From assembly GCA_018374355.1 (NCBI GenBank), contig JAHAFI010000021.1:1-54570 (forward strand): a stretch of DNA of 54,570 nt, given 5' to 3'. The notes below the pieces were generated by a model. That model was not told where the DNA came from, ran no database searches, and saw only the letters and a list, made by a program, of their open reading frames with translations. How positions within the stretch are numbered: position 1 is the stretch's first letter; the number at the start of each line of letters is the position of its first letter. Made by a program: the position numbers and the translations under genes. Origin of the DNA: Clostridiales bacterium (lineage in GTDB: Bacteria; Bacillota; Clostridia; Lachnospirales; Lachnospiraceae). Shown in pieces: positions 25,627 through 34,685 of the stretch.

Positions 25627-26184
25627 ATGATGGATTATGAAAAAATCAAAGAGGGTGTCCGTCTGATGCTGGAAGGTATCGGTGAGGACGTACACAGGGA
25701 AGGTCTTTTGGAGACGCCGGACCGTATTGCACGTATGTGCGGACAGATTTACGGAGGGCTCTATCAGGATGCAGGAACTCATCTCAGCAAACAGTTTCAG
25801 GCTACGAACAATAATATGGTGTTGGAGAAGGACATTACATTTTATTCCACTTGTGAACACCATCTGCTTCCCTTTTACGGGAAAGCGCATGTCGCTTATA
25901 TTCCGGAGGGAAGGGTAGCGGGGCTGAGCAAGCTGGCCCGCACTGTGGAGGTGTTTGCAAGACGCCCACAGATTCAGGAAAATATGACGGCTCAGATTGC
26001 TGATGCGCTGGAATATTATCTGAAGCCCCGGGGTGTGATGGTGATGTTGGAGGCGGAACATATGTGCATGACCATGCGCGGCGTTCAGAAACCCGGAAGC
26101 AAGACTGTAACTACCATCGTCAGAGGGGCATTTGCAGAAGATTATTCCCTGCAGCAGACTTTTCTGCAGATGGTGAATCGGTAA
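25627..26184 (+). CDS. folE: GTP cyclohydrolase I
   Basis: First enzyme of tetrahydrofolate synthesis: GTP to 7,8-dihydroneopterin triphosphate plus formate. The 185-residue length is standard. The zinc site is visible in FYSTCEHHLLPFYGKAHVAYIP (Cys76, His78-79 region) and the second zinc Cys is in EAEHMCMTMRGVQKPGS; GLSKLARTVEVFARRPQ is also typical. ATG at 25627 follows AGGAGG at 25613-25618. It lies directly behind the THF riboswitch and heads the operon folE-HD-folP-folBK. Confidence 0.97.
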   Translation: MMDYEKIKEGVRLMLEGIGEDVHREGLLETPDRIARMCGQIYGGLYQDAGTHLSKQFQATNNNMVLEKDITFYSTCEHHLLPFYGKAHVAYIPEGRVAGLSKLARTVEVFARRPQIQENMTAQIADALEYYLKPRGVMVMLEAEHMCMTMRGVQKPGSKTVTTIVRGAFAEDYSLQQTFLQMVNR

Positions 26185-26237
26185 GAAACATGGGGATGAG
26201 GTCCTGTAAAAACAGAAAGGCGGAAAAAGAGGCTGCA

Positions 26238-26720
26238 ATGGAACGAATACATAGGATTCAAAAACATGAAAGATTTCAGGGACAGTTCCGGCTTTTGCAG
26301 GAGGCAGAAAAGGATCGGATTTTCTGCCGGCATACCATGGAACACTTTCTGGATGTGGCCCGGCTGATGTATATTTACAGTCTGGAAGAGGGTGGGGAGC
26401 TTTCCAAGGAACTGATCTATGGAGCGGCTCTTCTTCACGATATCGGACGGTATGAGCAGATCGCAAAGGGAACACCTCATGAGATTTCCGGTGCAGCAAT
26501 TGCCGGAGAGATTCTGAGGGACTGTGGTTTTTCCGGTGAAGAGACCGGAAGAATACAGCGTGCGATTATGGGACACCGGGAGTCTTCGTCAGAAGAGACG
26601 GACCGGCTGGCAGTTTATCTGTATCGGGCAGATAAACAGTCGCGAAATTGTTTCTGCTGTCCGGCAGAAAAAGAGTGCAACTGGAGCTTTGAGAAAAAGA
26701 ATCATGTGATTGAGTATTAG
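26238..26720 (+). CDS. HD-domain phosphohydrolase within the folate operon
   Basis: A 160-residue HD-superfamily protein. The metal-binding set is His32, His67-Asp68 (ALLHDIG) and Asp132 (YLYRADKQSR), with further His at 81 and 113. A short Cys cluster (Cys138, 140, 141, 147) near the C-terminus could bind another metal. HD proteins hydrolyse phosphomonoesters, nucleotides or cyclic nucleotides. Placement between folE and folP makes it a candidate for removing phosphates from dihydroneopterin triphosphate, a step without a universal enzyme; this is inference. The ATG at 26238 has AAGAGG upstream; an ATG at 26190, just after the folE stop, is possible but poorly placed. Confidence 0.85.
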   Translation: MERIHRIQKHERFQGQFRLLQEAEKDRIFCRHTMEHFLDVARLMYIYSLEEGGELSKELIYGAALLHDIGRYEQIAKGTPHEISGAAIAGEILRDCGFSGEETGRIQRAIMGHRESSSEETDRLAVYLYRADKQSRNCFCCPAEKECNWSFEKKNHVIEY

Positions 26721-26771
26721 GAAAACAGAAGAAATATTTTGCGAATCACGTTCGCAGATAAGGAGTACACA

Positions 26772-27578
26772 ATGAAAATAGGCAATCGTGAGTTTGATAC
26801 AGAAAGACATACTTATATTATGGGGATTTTGAATGTGACGCCGGATTCTTTTTCCGATGGTGGAAGATTCAACTGTCTCGATGCGGCGCTTCGTCATGCC
26901 GAGGAAATGGTACAGGAAGGTGCAGATATCCTTGATATTGGCGGGGAATCCACCCGGCCGGGTTATACACTGCTTTCAGATGAGGAGGAGATTTCCCGTG
27001 TCCTTCCGGTGATTGAAGCTGTAAAAAGCCGTTTTGATATTCCGGTATCCATCGATACGTATAAAGGAAACGTTGCCGAAGCAGCGCTGCAGGCGGGGAT
27101 TGATCTGGTCAACGACATCTGGGGATTTCAGTACGATAAAAAAACAGCGCAAGTCACTGCAAAATATCAGGCGGCCTGCTGTCTGATGCATAACAGAAAG
27201 GAAGCGGTATACGGGGATTTCATGGCTGACCTTTTAACTGATTTGGAAGAATCAGTGCGAATCGCCCGGGCTGCCGGGGTTAGTGATGACAAAATCATGC
27301 TGGATCCGGGGGTGGGCTTTGCCAAATCTTATGAACAGAATCTCGCGGCGATTCATCATGTGGAGAAACTTCGGGAACTGGGATTTCCGGTTCTTCTGGG
27401 AACCTCGAGAAAATCCGTGATCGGACTGACACTGGATCTTCCTTCTGACCAGAGGCTGGAAGGAACCCTTGCCACAACGGTTATGGCTGTGATGAAGGGC
27501 TGTTCCTTTGTGCGGGTGCACGATGTAAAAGAAAATAAGAGAATTATTCGGATGACCGAGGCGATTCTGGGACAGTAG
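26772..27578 (+). CDS. folP: Dihydropteroate synthase
   Basis: Condenses 6-hydroxymethyl-7,8-dihydropterin pyrophosphate with p-aminobenzoate; the sulfonamide target. The 268-residue protein carries the two family signatures: ILNVTPDSFSDGG (about 19-31) and DIGGESTRPGYT (about 60-71). SIDTYKG, NDIWGFQ, LDPGVGFAKS and GTSRKSVIG follow in the expected order. AAGGAG precedes the ATG at 26772. It is nine bases upstream of folBK in the operon. Confidence 0.97.
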   Translation: MKIGNREFDTERHTYIMGILNVTPDSFSDGGRFNCLDAALRHAEEMVQEGADILDIGGESTRPGYTLLSDEEEISRVLPVIEAVKSRFDIPVSIDTYKGNVAEAALQAGIDLVNDIWGFQYDKKTAQVTAKYQAACCLMHNRKEAVYGDFMADLLTDLEESVRIARAAGVSDDKIMLDPGVGFAKSYEQNLAAIHHVEKLRELGFPVLLGTSRKSVIGLTLDLPSDQRLEGTLATTVMAVMKGCSFVRVHDVKENKRIIRMTEAILGQ

Positions 27579-27586
27579 GAGAAAAA

Positions 27587-28411
27587 ATGGATAAGATTAG
27601 AATTAAAAATCTGGAAATTTTCGCAAACCACGGAGTATTTCCGGAAGAAAATACACTGGGGCAGAAATTTGTTATTTCTGCGGTTCTGCATACCAGTACC
27701 CGAAAGGCGGGAAAATCAGACGAACTGACAGAGTCCATCCATTACGGAGAGGTGAGTCATTTTATCAAGAAATTTGTGGAGAGCCATACATGGAAGCTTT
27801 TGGAAAGTGTAGTGGAGCATCTGGCACAGGCGCTTCTTTTGGAATATCCGCTGACAGAGCAGGTCGATTTGGTGATCCAGAAGCCTTGGGCGCCCATCGG
27901 CCTTCCGCTTGAGACGGTTTCTGTGGAAATCAGCAGGGGATGGCATACCGCTTATATCGCTTTGGGCTCCAATATGGGGGATAAAAAAGGATATCTGGAT
28001 ATGGCGGTAAAGATGCTGGGCGAACAGCCAGACTGTCAGGTAAGGGCTGTTTCGGATTATCTGGTAACGGAACCATACGGTGGGGTAGAGCAGGATGATT
28101 TTCTCAACGGCGCTTTGGAGCTTAGGACACTTTTAGAGCCGGAGGAGCTTTTGGAGAGACTCCATGAGATTGAAAGAGCCGCCAACCGGGAAAGAAAGGT
28201 TCACTGGGGACCGCGGACACTGGATTTGGATATTCTGCTGTATGATAACCGGGTAGTGGATACACCGGAGCTTACCATTCCCCATGAGGAGATGCACCTG
28301 AGGGATTTTGTATTGATTCCGCTGGAACAGATTGCCCCATGGGTCCGCCATCCGCTGAATGGGCAGACCGTGAAGCAGATGCGGCGCAGGGCGGCAGGTG
28401 AGAATGAGTAA
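27587..28411 (+). CDS. folBK: Bifunctional dihydroneopterin aldolase / HPPK
   Basis: A 274-residue fusion of two consecutive folate enzymes. Residues 1-120 are FolB (dihydroneopterin aldolase), with GVFPEEN near 16-22 and the catalytic-region lysine in LVIQKPWAP (Lys99). Residues 121-274 are FolK (6-hydroxymethyl-7,8-dihydropterin pyrophosphokinase), with YIALGSNMGDK at 123-133 and the signature WGPRTLDLDILLY followed by PHEEMHLRDFVLIPL. Together they turn dihydroneopterin into the pyrophosphate used by FolP. It is the last gene of the operon and is followed by a strong terminator. Confidence 0.96.
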   Translation: MDKIRIKNLEIFANHGVFPEENTLGQKFVISAVLHTSTRKAGKSDELTESIHYGEVSHFIKKFVESHTWKLLESVVEHLAQALLLEYPLTEQVDLVIQKPWAPIGLPLETVSVEISRGWHTAYIALGSNMGDKKGYLDMAVKMLGEQPDCQVRAVSDYLVTEPYGGVEQDDFLNGALELRTLLEPEELLERLHEIERAANRERKVHWGPRTLDLDILLYDNRVVDTPELTIPHEEMHLRDFVLIPLEQIAPWVRHPLNGQTVKQMRRRAAGENE

Positions 28412-28490
28412 AGTGTTATTTTTCGGCGGAAGGTTATTGACAGCGTATCTTTCGGTATCTGGGTAATCAGGTTTTGGAGGATGAACGTAC

Positions 28491-28534
28491 ACCGGGCGAA
28501 TGAGGAGAAACTTCTTCATTCGCCCGGTATTTTT
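28491..28534 (+). terminator. Terminator of the folate operon, overlapping the convergent THEP1 stop
   Basis: ACCGGGCGAATGA (28491-28503) pairs perfectly with TCATTCGCCCGGT (28516-28528), then ATTTTT. The 3' arm contains the stop codon of the minus-strand NTPase gene. Confidence 0.85.
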
Positions 28535-29136
28535 CCTAAAAAGGAACGGAGTGTTTGACGGACCTGTTCCCGGTTTGTTTCGGTGACCGGAAGGATTTGG
28601 CCGCAAAAACGGTGGGTCAAATCTTCATGAAGCTGAAATAAAAGGGTTTCTTCTTCGGAATTCATGAAAACGCGGGTAAACATGGCAGACAGATTTTCTC
28701 TGCTTTTGATCACGCCGATGCAGCAGGGATGTGAGGCCAGAACCGTATAAAGCATGGTACGAAATTCCGGTACCAGAAGCTCCGTACCGCCGATTTCGTC
28801 AAGACAGATGACGACAGGGGAGGAAGAACGGTCTCTTTTTTGGGGGAGACAGTTTTCCAGAAGCCGGACTCCCGTTCCTGCAAAGACGGAGAGATCTTTT
28901 TTCCAGCCCTTCCCTTCCTTTCGAATGAAAATATCCTCCATCCCGGGGGAAAAACGTTCTGCAACGGGCAGATTTCGTTCCCATGAGAGAAGACGGAAGC
29001 CTTCCATGGTGTGATCAGGAAGCAGCAGACGCTGGGTGAAAAAACCGGACACTTTGCAGGGGAAGGCATTTAAAGCTTCCCAAAGCATCGTAGATTTTCC
29101 GATGCCCGAAGGCCCGGTAAGAAATAAATGGCTCAT
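28516..29136 (-). CDS. THEP1-family nucleoside-triphosphatase
   Basis: A 206-residue P-loop NTPase of the THEP1 (NTPase_1) family. Walker A is GPSGIGKST at 8-16, Walker B is PVVICLDEIGGTEL in the middle, and FTQR near residue 30 fits the family. Homologues hydrolyse NTPs with broad specificity in vitro; physiological function is unclear. In many Firmicutes it sits alone. The ATG at 29136 is preceded by AAGGAG; an in-frame upstream ATG at 29196 would lie between the promoter and this site. A minus-strand promoter TTTACC-17-TATAAT (29230-29202) is likely. Confidence 0.85.
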   Translation of the reverse strand: MSHLFLTGPSGIGKSTMLWEALNAFPCKVSGFFTQRLLLPDHTMEGFRLLSWERNLPVAERFSPGMEDIFIRKEGKGWKKDLSVFAGTGVRLLENCLPQKRDRSSSPVVICLDEIGGTELLVPEFRTMLYTVLASHPCCIGVIKSRENLSAMFTRVFMNSEEETLLFQLHEDLTHRFCGQILPVTETNREQVRQTLRSFLGKIPGE

Positions 29137-29255
29137 AGGTCTCCTTTGGGTATAAACATCCATTACAATTTTACATAGTATCTTTTGGTATTTCATAGTG
29201 CATTATACAATACGAAAGGTGTTAGGTAAACAAAAAAATAACGGGCTGAAAACGC

Positions 29256-29284
29256 TTGTACTTCCCATGGGAATGAGATATGAT
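29256..29284 (+). promoter_or_regulatory. Sigma-A promoter of the HelD-like operon
   Basis: TTGTAC at 29256-29261 and TATGAT at 29279-29284, spacer 17 bp. It rules out the in-frame ATG at 29280, which lies inside the -10 box, as the translational start. Confidence 0.7.
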
Positions 29285-29327
29285 GATATCTATATCGAAC
29301 AAAAAGAAAATGAAGAAAGGAAATAAC

Positions 29328-32300
29328 ATGTATAAAAAGCATGGAATCACCAGAGAAGCGGAGGAACAGAAGCTGCGGGAAACCCTCTCGATTGCTGAAC
29401 GGAAATTGCAGGAAGTAAAGCAGAGCGCACAGAATCTGGCAGACGAACTGCATGAGATGCTGGACGTCTTTGACGAGAGAGACAAAGAGGCGATGACTCT
29501 GTGGAACAACACCAATTCCATGTTCCGGCAGGTCAGCCAGAACGTGAAACGCGCAGAGAGGGCGAGGAAAAAACCGTATTTTGGACGTATTGATTTTCGC
29601 GATCCTAAGCTTAAAATGGATGAGGTTTACTATATCGGCCGTTCTGCCTTATCAGACGATCCTTCTCAGCCCGATATTATTGACTGGCGAGCGCCGATCT
29701 CCAGCGTTTATTATGAGTCCGGTCTTGGAAAAGCCACTTATTACGTCAGAGGAGAAGGGGAGTATGAGATTGACCTGTCCCGAAAGCGAACATACGAGAT
29801 CGAGGAGGACAGGCTGAAGGCATTTTATGATTCGGATGTTGTGGCAAATGATGAGCTGCTGACCAAATATCTGGCAAAAAATAAAAATGCTGTACTGGGA
29901 AATATCATTGCGACGATTCAGCAGGAGCAGAATGAGGTCATCCGTAAGAAACCCCAGCACAATATGCTGATTCAGGGAGCTGCCGGATCGGGAAAGACTA
30001 CGGTGGCCATGCACAGGATCTCTTATATTTTGTATAACTATGAATTGGAATTTCCCCCCGAGGATTTTTATATTATCGGAAGCAACCAGATGCTTTTGAA
30101 CTATATCACAGGCGTTCTTCCGGAGCTTGACGTATACGGAGTATCACAGATGACCATGGAGCAGTTGTTTGTACGGCTTCTCTATGAGGACTGGGATTCG
30201 TCTTATACGATCCGCCCGGTACAAAAGGGCGTCACACCTTCTGTTAAAGGAACAAAGGAATGGTTTGACCGTCTGCAGGAGTTTTGCGACCGCTATGAAC
30301 GGTCTGTGATTCCGCAGGAGGATGTCCGCATCGAAAAAAACGGAGTTTTGGTTCTGCCAAAAGAGACGATTGAGAAGATTATGCAGGAGAGCCGGGAACT
30401 GTCACGAGCCGATAAGATTACACGCCTTACGGAATATCTGACCGCAAAGCTTGAAAATGAAGTATCGGGACGATATTATTCCTATTCGGAAGATGAGAAA
30501 AAGACGCTGCTTCGCAGGGCCGGATTTTATTTTGGCAGACGGGAATGGAAGGGGTCTATTTTTGAACTTTATGATGATTTTCTCACAGAGCAGATGGAAA
30601 AAAGAAATCCGGTGGAACTTCCGGGTACTTCCTTTGATGTCTATGATCTGGCGGCGCTGGCTTATCTGTACAAGCGCATCAAGGAGGACGAGGTCATCCG
30701 GGAAGCGGGACATGTGATTATCGATGAGGCGCAGGATTTCGGGATGATGGCGTACTGCTCCCTCAAATACTGTCTCAGCAAATGTACTTATACGATTATG
30801 GGAGACGTTTCCCAGAATATTTCTCTGGATTATGGGCTGAACGACTGGACAGAGCTGCGTAAGCTGATGCTTCCGGGGGATTGCGATTATTTTGGGCTGC
30901 TTCGCAAAAGTTACCGGAATACCGTGGAGATTTCTCATTTTGCCACGGAGATTCTGTATCACGGCAGTTTTCAGCTCTATCCGGTGGAACCGATTATCCG
31001 TCACGGAGAAGAGGTACGCATGTTGGGATGCTCGGATACAACAGAGCTTCTGGAACATACAGCCGCAGAGATTAACCGATGGCTGAAAAACGGAAGGGAA
31101 ACCATCGCTGTGATCTGTGCAAATGAGGCGGAGGCGGGTATGGTTTACGATGGGCTGCAGGGAAAAGTTCCGCTGCTGCCTTTGGATAAGGAACAGATGG
31201 AATTTAAAAATGGAGTGATGGTTCTCTCTCTGGAGAATACGAAGGGGCTGGAATTCGATTCCGTCCTGCTTTTTGATGCTTCACAGGAAAACTATCCGGT
31301 GGAGGACGGTTATGTCAAACGTTTGTATGTAGCCGCCACCAGAGCCCTGCATGAGCTGACGGTTCTCTGGCAGGGCAGTCTGACAAAACTGATTTCCGAG
31401 CCGGTTTCTGAGGAGAGACGCCGTCAGGCTGTGGTAAAATTGGATACCGCCGCGAAAAGAACCGTACGGAAAGTGAAAGAGAAGACGAATGAAGAGGTTT
31501 TTCGGGAGAAAGTGCAGGAAGGCGACTATCTTATGGAGCGGCGCGGCAGATATGGCCCCCAGAGAATTGTGGTACAGCCGGGGGCACGCGCGCCGGGGCC
31601 TGCTGCGTCAGCATCGGAGTCGAGAAAGAAGATTTCCAGACAGTCCTCTTTGCAAAAAGAGTTCGGGAGCATACCGGACACGAACCATCTGCGCCCGGCA
31701 GGACACAGCCGTATTGACTGTGCAGTGCGGTTTGTGATGAAAGGAAAGGGGTATTTTGACCTGTGCAGCAGCTATGGCACGCTGCGGATCGCACCCCTTG
31801 CCGATGATGTCATCCGGATCTGTTTTGCCAGAGGGCAAGGCTGCCAGTTCCCCGGGCCGCTGCCGGAATATGCGTCCGGCGGTCTGCGATATAAAAAACG
31901 GGAAAATCCCAATGTGGTTGAATTCGTGACGGAAAAGGTTGTGGTTCGTGTAGATAAGAAGACGGGAGCGGTATCCTTCCTGACACCACAGGGAAAACTT
32001 CTTCTCGCTGAGCGTTCCAAAGAACCCAGACAGGTGGGGGACGGACGGGCATGGGTATTTTTTGACTGGAAAAAAGAGGAAAAACTTTTGGTGAGAGGTC
32101 TGATTGATGAGGAACCTCAGAGGGCAGATATGTCCTTCGCAAGATATATTTCCTTTGGAAGAGAAAATAAACGCAGCCCGGGAATTATGTCTAAAAATGG
32201 CTATGAGCTGATGTTTGCGCCGGGAGAAAAGCTTCTTTGCTGCAGGGTTCCCGCATTTGGCCCGTATGTGTCAGTGGAAGAAAATGAAGTGATTGATTAT

Positions 32301-32333
32301 TATTTTAAAATATCAGGAGGTAGAGAGAAATGA
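29328..32333 (+). CDS. HelD-like superfamily 1 helicase/ATPase fused to a GH31-N-like beta-domain
   Basis: A 1001-residue protein. Residues 1 to about 720 are HelD/UvrD-like: an N-terminal coiled-coil (about 5-80), the HelD segment KPYFGRIDF...IDWRAPISSVYYE, Walker A GAAGSGKT at 217-224, Walker B VIIDEAQDFG (Asp466-Glu467), and the C-terminal motifs LENTKGLEFDSVLLFDA and KRLYVAATRALHEL. HelD strips RNA polymerase from DNA for recycling. After a basic, Pro/Ala-rich linker (about 720-790), residues about 800-1001 form a second domain: GTLRIAPLADDVIRICF, then VVRVDKKTGAVSFLTPQGKL, SPGIMSKNGYELMF and EVIDYYFKISGG. These resemble the N-terminal beta-sandwich of family 31 glycosidases, ending just where the barrel would begin. 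ATG 29328 has GAAAGG upstream. Confidence 0.85.
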   Translation: MYKKHGITREAEEQKLRETLSIAERKLQEVKQSAQNLADELHEMLDVFDERDKEAMTLWNNTNSMFRQVSQNVKRAERARKKPYFGRIDFRDPKLKMDEVYYIGRSALSDDPSQPDIIDWRAPISSVYYESGLGKATYYVRGEGEYEIDLSRKRTYEIEEDRLKAFYDSDVVANDELLTKYLAKNKNAVLGNIIATIQQEQNEVIRKKPQHNMLIQGAAGSGKTTVAMHRISYILYNYELEFPPEDFYIIGSNQMLLNYITGVLPELDVYGVSQMTMEQLFVRLLYEDWDSSYTIRPVQKGVTPSVKGTKEWFDRLQEFCDRYERSVIPQEDVRIEKNGVLVLPKETIEKIMQESRELSRADKITRLTEYLTAKLENEVSGRYYSYSEDEKKTLLRRAGFYFGRREWKGSIFELYDDFLTEQMEKRNPVELPGTSFDVYDLAALAYLYKRIKEDEVIREAGHVIIDEAQDFGMMAYCSLKYCLSKCTYTIMGDVSQNISLDYGLNDWTELRKLMLPGDCDYFGLLRKSYRNTVEISHFATEILYHGSFQLYPVEPIIRHGEEVRMLGCSDTTELLEHTAAEINRWLKNGRETIAVICANEAEAGMVYDGLQGKVPLLPLDKEQMEFKNGVMVLSLENTKGLEFDSVLLFDASQENYPVEDGYVKRLYVAATRALHELTVLWQGSLTKLISEPVSEERRRQAVVKLDTAAKRTVRKVKEKTNEEVFREKVQEGDYLMERRGRYGPQRIVVQPGARAPGPAASASESRKKISRQSSLQKEFGSIPDTNHLRPAGHSRIDCAVRFVMKGKGYFDLCSSYGTLRIAPLADDVIRICFARGQGCQFPGPLPEYASGGLRYKKRENPNVVEFVTEKVVVRVDKKTGAVSFLTPQGKLLLAERSKEPRQVGDGRAWVFFDWKKEEKLLVRGLIDEEPQRADMSFARYISFGRENKRSPGIMSKNGYELMFAPGEKLLCCRVPAFGPYVSVEENEVIDYYFKISGGREK

Positions 32334-33562
32334 CATTTGAAGAAAAATTACAGGAGTATGCCAGACTGATTGTGAAAGTCGGCGTGAATGTACAGAAAGG
32401 ACAGGATATTGTACTGCGCTGTCCCGTAGAAAGTTATCCGTTTGGCAGGCTGATCGTAAAAGAAGGCTATGAGGCCGGAGCAAGAGAGGTCATTATTCAT
32501 TGGAGCGATGCTGTGAGCAGAAGAATCGCATATGACCATGCGGATGTATCTGTATTTGAAAACATCCCGGAATGGCAGGCGGAGTCCATGAACAAATACG
32601 CAAGAGAAGGTGCAGCCTTCATCAGTATCGCAGGGGGCGACCCGGAAGTATTCAAGGGCGTGGACAGTGAAAAATTAAAGGCCAGTGCAAAAGCTTCTGA
32701 TCAGGCGTACGAGGTATTCTATAAGAGAATGTCTGCCAGCGAGATTCCTTGGAACGTGGCCGCCGTTCCCAGTGAAAAATGGGCGCAAAAAGTATTCCCG
32801 GGAATTCCTGTGGAGGAGGCCATGGAAAAACTGTGGGAAAATATTTTCCGTTCTGTCCGTATCGGAGAAGGGGACGCAGTGCAGGCATGGAAAGAGCATG
32901 ATGCATTCTTGAGCAGTATGTGTAAAAAACTGGATGAACAGCAGTTTTCGGCGCTTCACTATGTAAATAGTCTGGGAACCGATTTTACCGTAGGTCTGGT
33001 AGAAAATCACCGCTGGGAGGGCGGTTCTGAAGGGGACAGCCGTGGCGTTGATTTTATCGCGAACATGCCTACCGAAGAGATCTTCACCATGCCGGATGCC
33101 CGCAGAGCAGAGGGAAAACTGGTCAGCGCGCTGCCGCTTTCTTACGAGGGAAATATGATTCACAACTTCAGCTTTACCTTCCATGAAGGAAAAGTGGTGG
33201 AATTTGCCGCAGAGGAAGGTCTGGAGACACTGAAGCGGATGCTGGATTCTGACGAAGGCAGCAGACGTCTGGGAGAGGTAGCGCTTGTGCCTTATGACTC
33301 TCCGATTTCCAATATGAAGACTCTGTTTTATAATACGCTGTTTGACGAAAATGCGTCCTGTCATTTTGCACTGGGAAGATGCTATGAGACAACGGTAGAA
33401 GGCGGTGCTTCCATGAGCGAGGAAGAACTGAAGGCTGTGGGCGGCAATACTTCTATGATTCATGTGGATTTCATGGTGGGAACTTCCGATCTGAGCATTA
33501 CAGGAATCAAAAAGGATGGAACAGAAGTGCCGGTATTTGTGAATGGTAACTGGGCGCTGTAA
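32330..33562 (+). CDS. Aminopeptidase, M29 (thermophilic metallopeptidase) family
   Basis: A 410-residue cytosolic aminopeptidase of the AmpS/PepS/aminopeptidase T family, which removes N-terminal residues using two metal ions. Family features include the N-terminal Rossmann-like half with VGVNVQKGQDIVLRCP, and, in the second half, the metal-ligand region NMPTEEIFTMPDARRAEG, AEEGLETLKRML, and HFALGRCYETTVEGG...MIHVDFMVGT. AGGAGG precedes the ATG, which overlaps the stop of the helicase gene by four bases (ATGA), so the two are translationally coupled. It probably serves peptide turnover. Confidence 0.93.
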   Translation: MTFEEKLQEYARLIVKVGVNVQKGQDIVLRCPVESYPFGRLIVKEGYEAGAREVIIHWSDAVSRRIAYDHADVSVFENIPEWQAESMNKYAREGAAFISIAGGDPEVFKGVDSEKLKASAKASDQAYEVFYKRMSASEIPWNVAAVPSEKWAQKVFPGIPVEEAMEKLWENIFRSVRIGEGDAVQAWKEHDAFLSSMCKKLDEQQFSALHYVNSLGTDFTVGLVENHRWEGGSEGDSRGVDFIANMPTEEIFTMPDARRAEGKLVSALPLSYEGNMIHNFSFTFHEGKVVEFAAEEGLETLKRMLDSDEGSRRLGEVALVPYDSPISNMKTLFYNTLFDENASCHFALGRCYETTVEGGASMSEEELKAVGGNTSMIHVDFMVGTSDLSITGIKKDGTEVPVFVNGNWAL

Positions 33563-33619
33563 TATTTTATCGTGGTTTGGGATACAAAACGGAAGAAATC
33601 TGAAAGGGAGGGGTAAGTT

Positions 33620-34648
33620 ATGCAGAAAAAATTAACGCCGGGTCCATTGCTGGATGAAAAAGGAAATCTTGCAGAAGCGGGTTACGCCACTCAACTGGTA
33701 AAAGCGTATGACAGAAGCAAGATCAAAGCGGGAAAAACAAGAATCAAGGAATGGGATTATTATCTCATCTACAATGAACGGTTCGGGGTGGCGCTGACTG
33801 TGGACGATAACAGCTATATGGGACTGATGAGCATTTCCTTCCTGAATTTTGAAGAGGGGACCGAGAAAACAATAAGTCCCATGACCGTATTACCTATGGG
33901 AAAAACGAATCTTCCTCCCAGCTCTGCGGCGGGCGTTACCCGGTATCAGAATAAAAAATGCTATTTCAATTTCAAGGTGGAGAACGGCAGGAGAGTGCTG
34001 CTGGCAAGCATGGAAAACTTTGACAAAGGCCAGCCGATCCGCATGAAAATAATCCTCACGGAAGAGCCGGAGGACAGCATGGTCATCGCAACACCCTTTG
34101 ACAAACAGGGACACTTTTACTACAATCAGAAGATTGTGGGAATGCGTGCCCAGGGAACCGTGGAGTATTGTGGAGAGCGGTATCAGTTCGATCCGGAGGA
34201 CAGCTTCGGAATGCTGGACTGGGGCCGCGGTGTATGGACGTATGAGAACACCTGGTACTGGAGCGCTATGCATGGAACGGTCAACGGAAAAGTTTTCGGT
34301 TTTAATCTGGGCTATGGATTCGGAGATACCACGGCCGCATCAGAAAATATGTTATTCTACGATGGCAAAGCGCATAAGCTGGAACAGGTAAAGTTCCATA
34401 TTCCGGGAAATGATGATGGAAAACCGGAATACATGAAGCCTTGGGCGTTTACCTCCTCTGACTATCGGCTGGACCTGACATTCACGCCGATTCTGGACAG
34501 AAAAGCTTACACCTCAGCAGGAATCGTTCTCAGCGACCAGCATCAGGTATTCGGCTGGTTTGACGGGGAAGTTGTTCTGGATGACGGAACGAAGCTTTCT
34601 GTGAACCATATGCTGGGATTTGCAGAGAAGGTAAGAAATAAGTGGTAA
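33620..34648 (+). CDS. DUF2804 domain protein
   Basis: A 342-residue soluble protein matching the pattern of DUF2804: the opening TPGPLLDEKGNLAEAGYAT, a middle segment with YYNQKIVGMRAQGTVE, and FGMLDWGRGVWTYENTWYWSAMHG with FGFNLGYGFGD near residues 195-235. The fold is probably an all-beta barrel pair, related by description to lipocalin-like/AttH-type domains; no enzymatic role is established. A strong GGGAGGGG site precedes the start. It follows the aminopeptidase by 57 bp and precedes the dehydrogenase by 37 bp, so all four genes from 29328 likely share a transcript. Confidence 0.85.
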   Translation: MQKKLTPGPLLDEKGNLAEAGYATQLVKAYDRSKIKAGKTRIKEWDYYLIYNERFGVALTVDDNSYMGLMSISFLNFEEGTEKTISPMTVLPMGKTNLPPSSAAGVTRYQNKKCYFNFKVENGRRVLLASMENFDKGQPIRMKIILTEEPEDSMVIATPFDKQGHFYYNQKIVGMRAQGTVEYCGERYQFDPEDSFGMLDWGRGVWTYENTWYWSAMHGTVNGKVFGFNLGYGFGDTTAASENMLFYDGKAHKLEQVKFHIPGNDDGKPEYMKPWAFTSSDYRLDLTFTPILDRKAYTSAGIVLSDQHQVFGWFDGEVVLDDGTKLSVNHMLGFAEKVRNKW

Positions 34649-34685
34649 AGGGGCAGTAACCATGGCATGGTTACAGGAAAACGAT

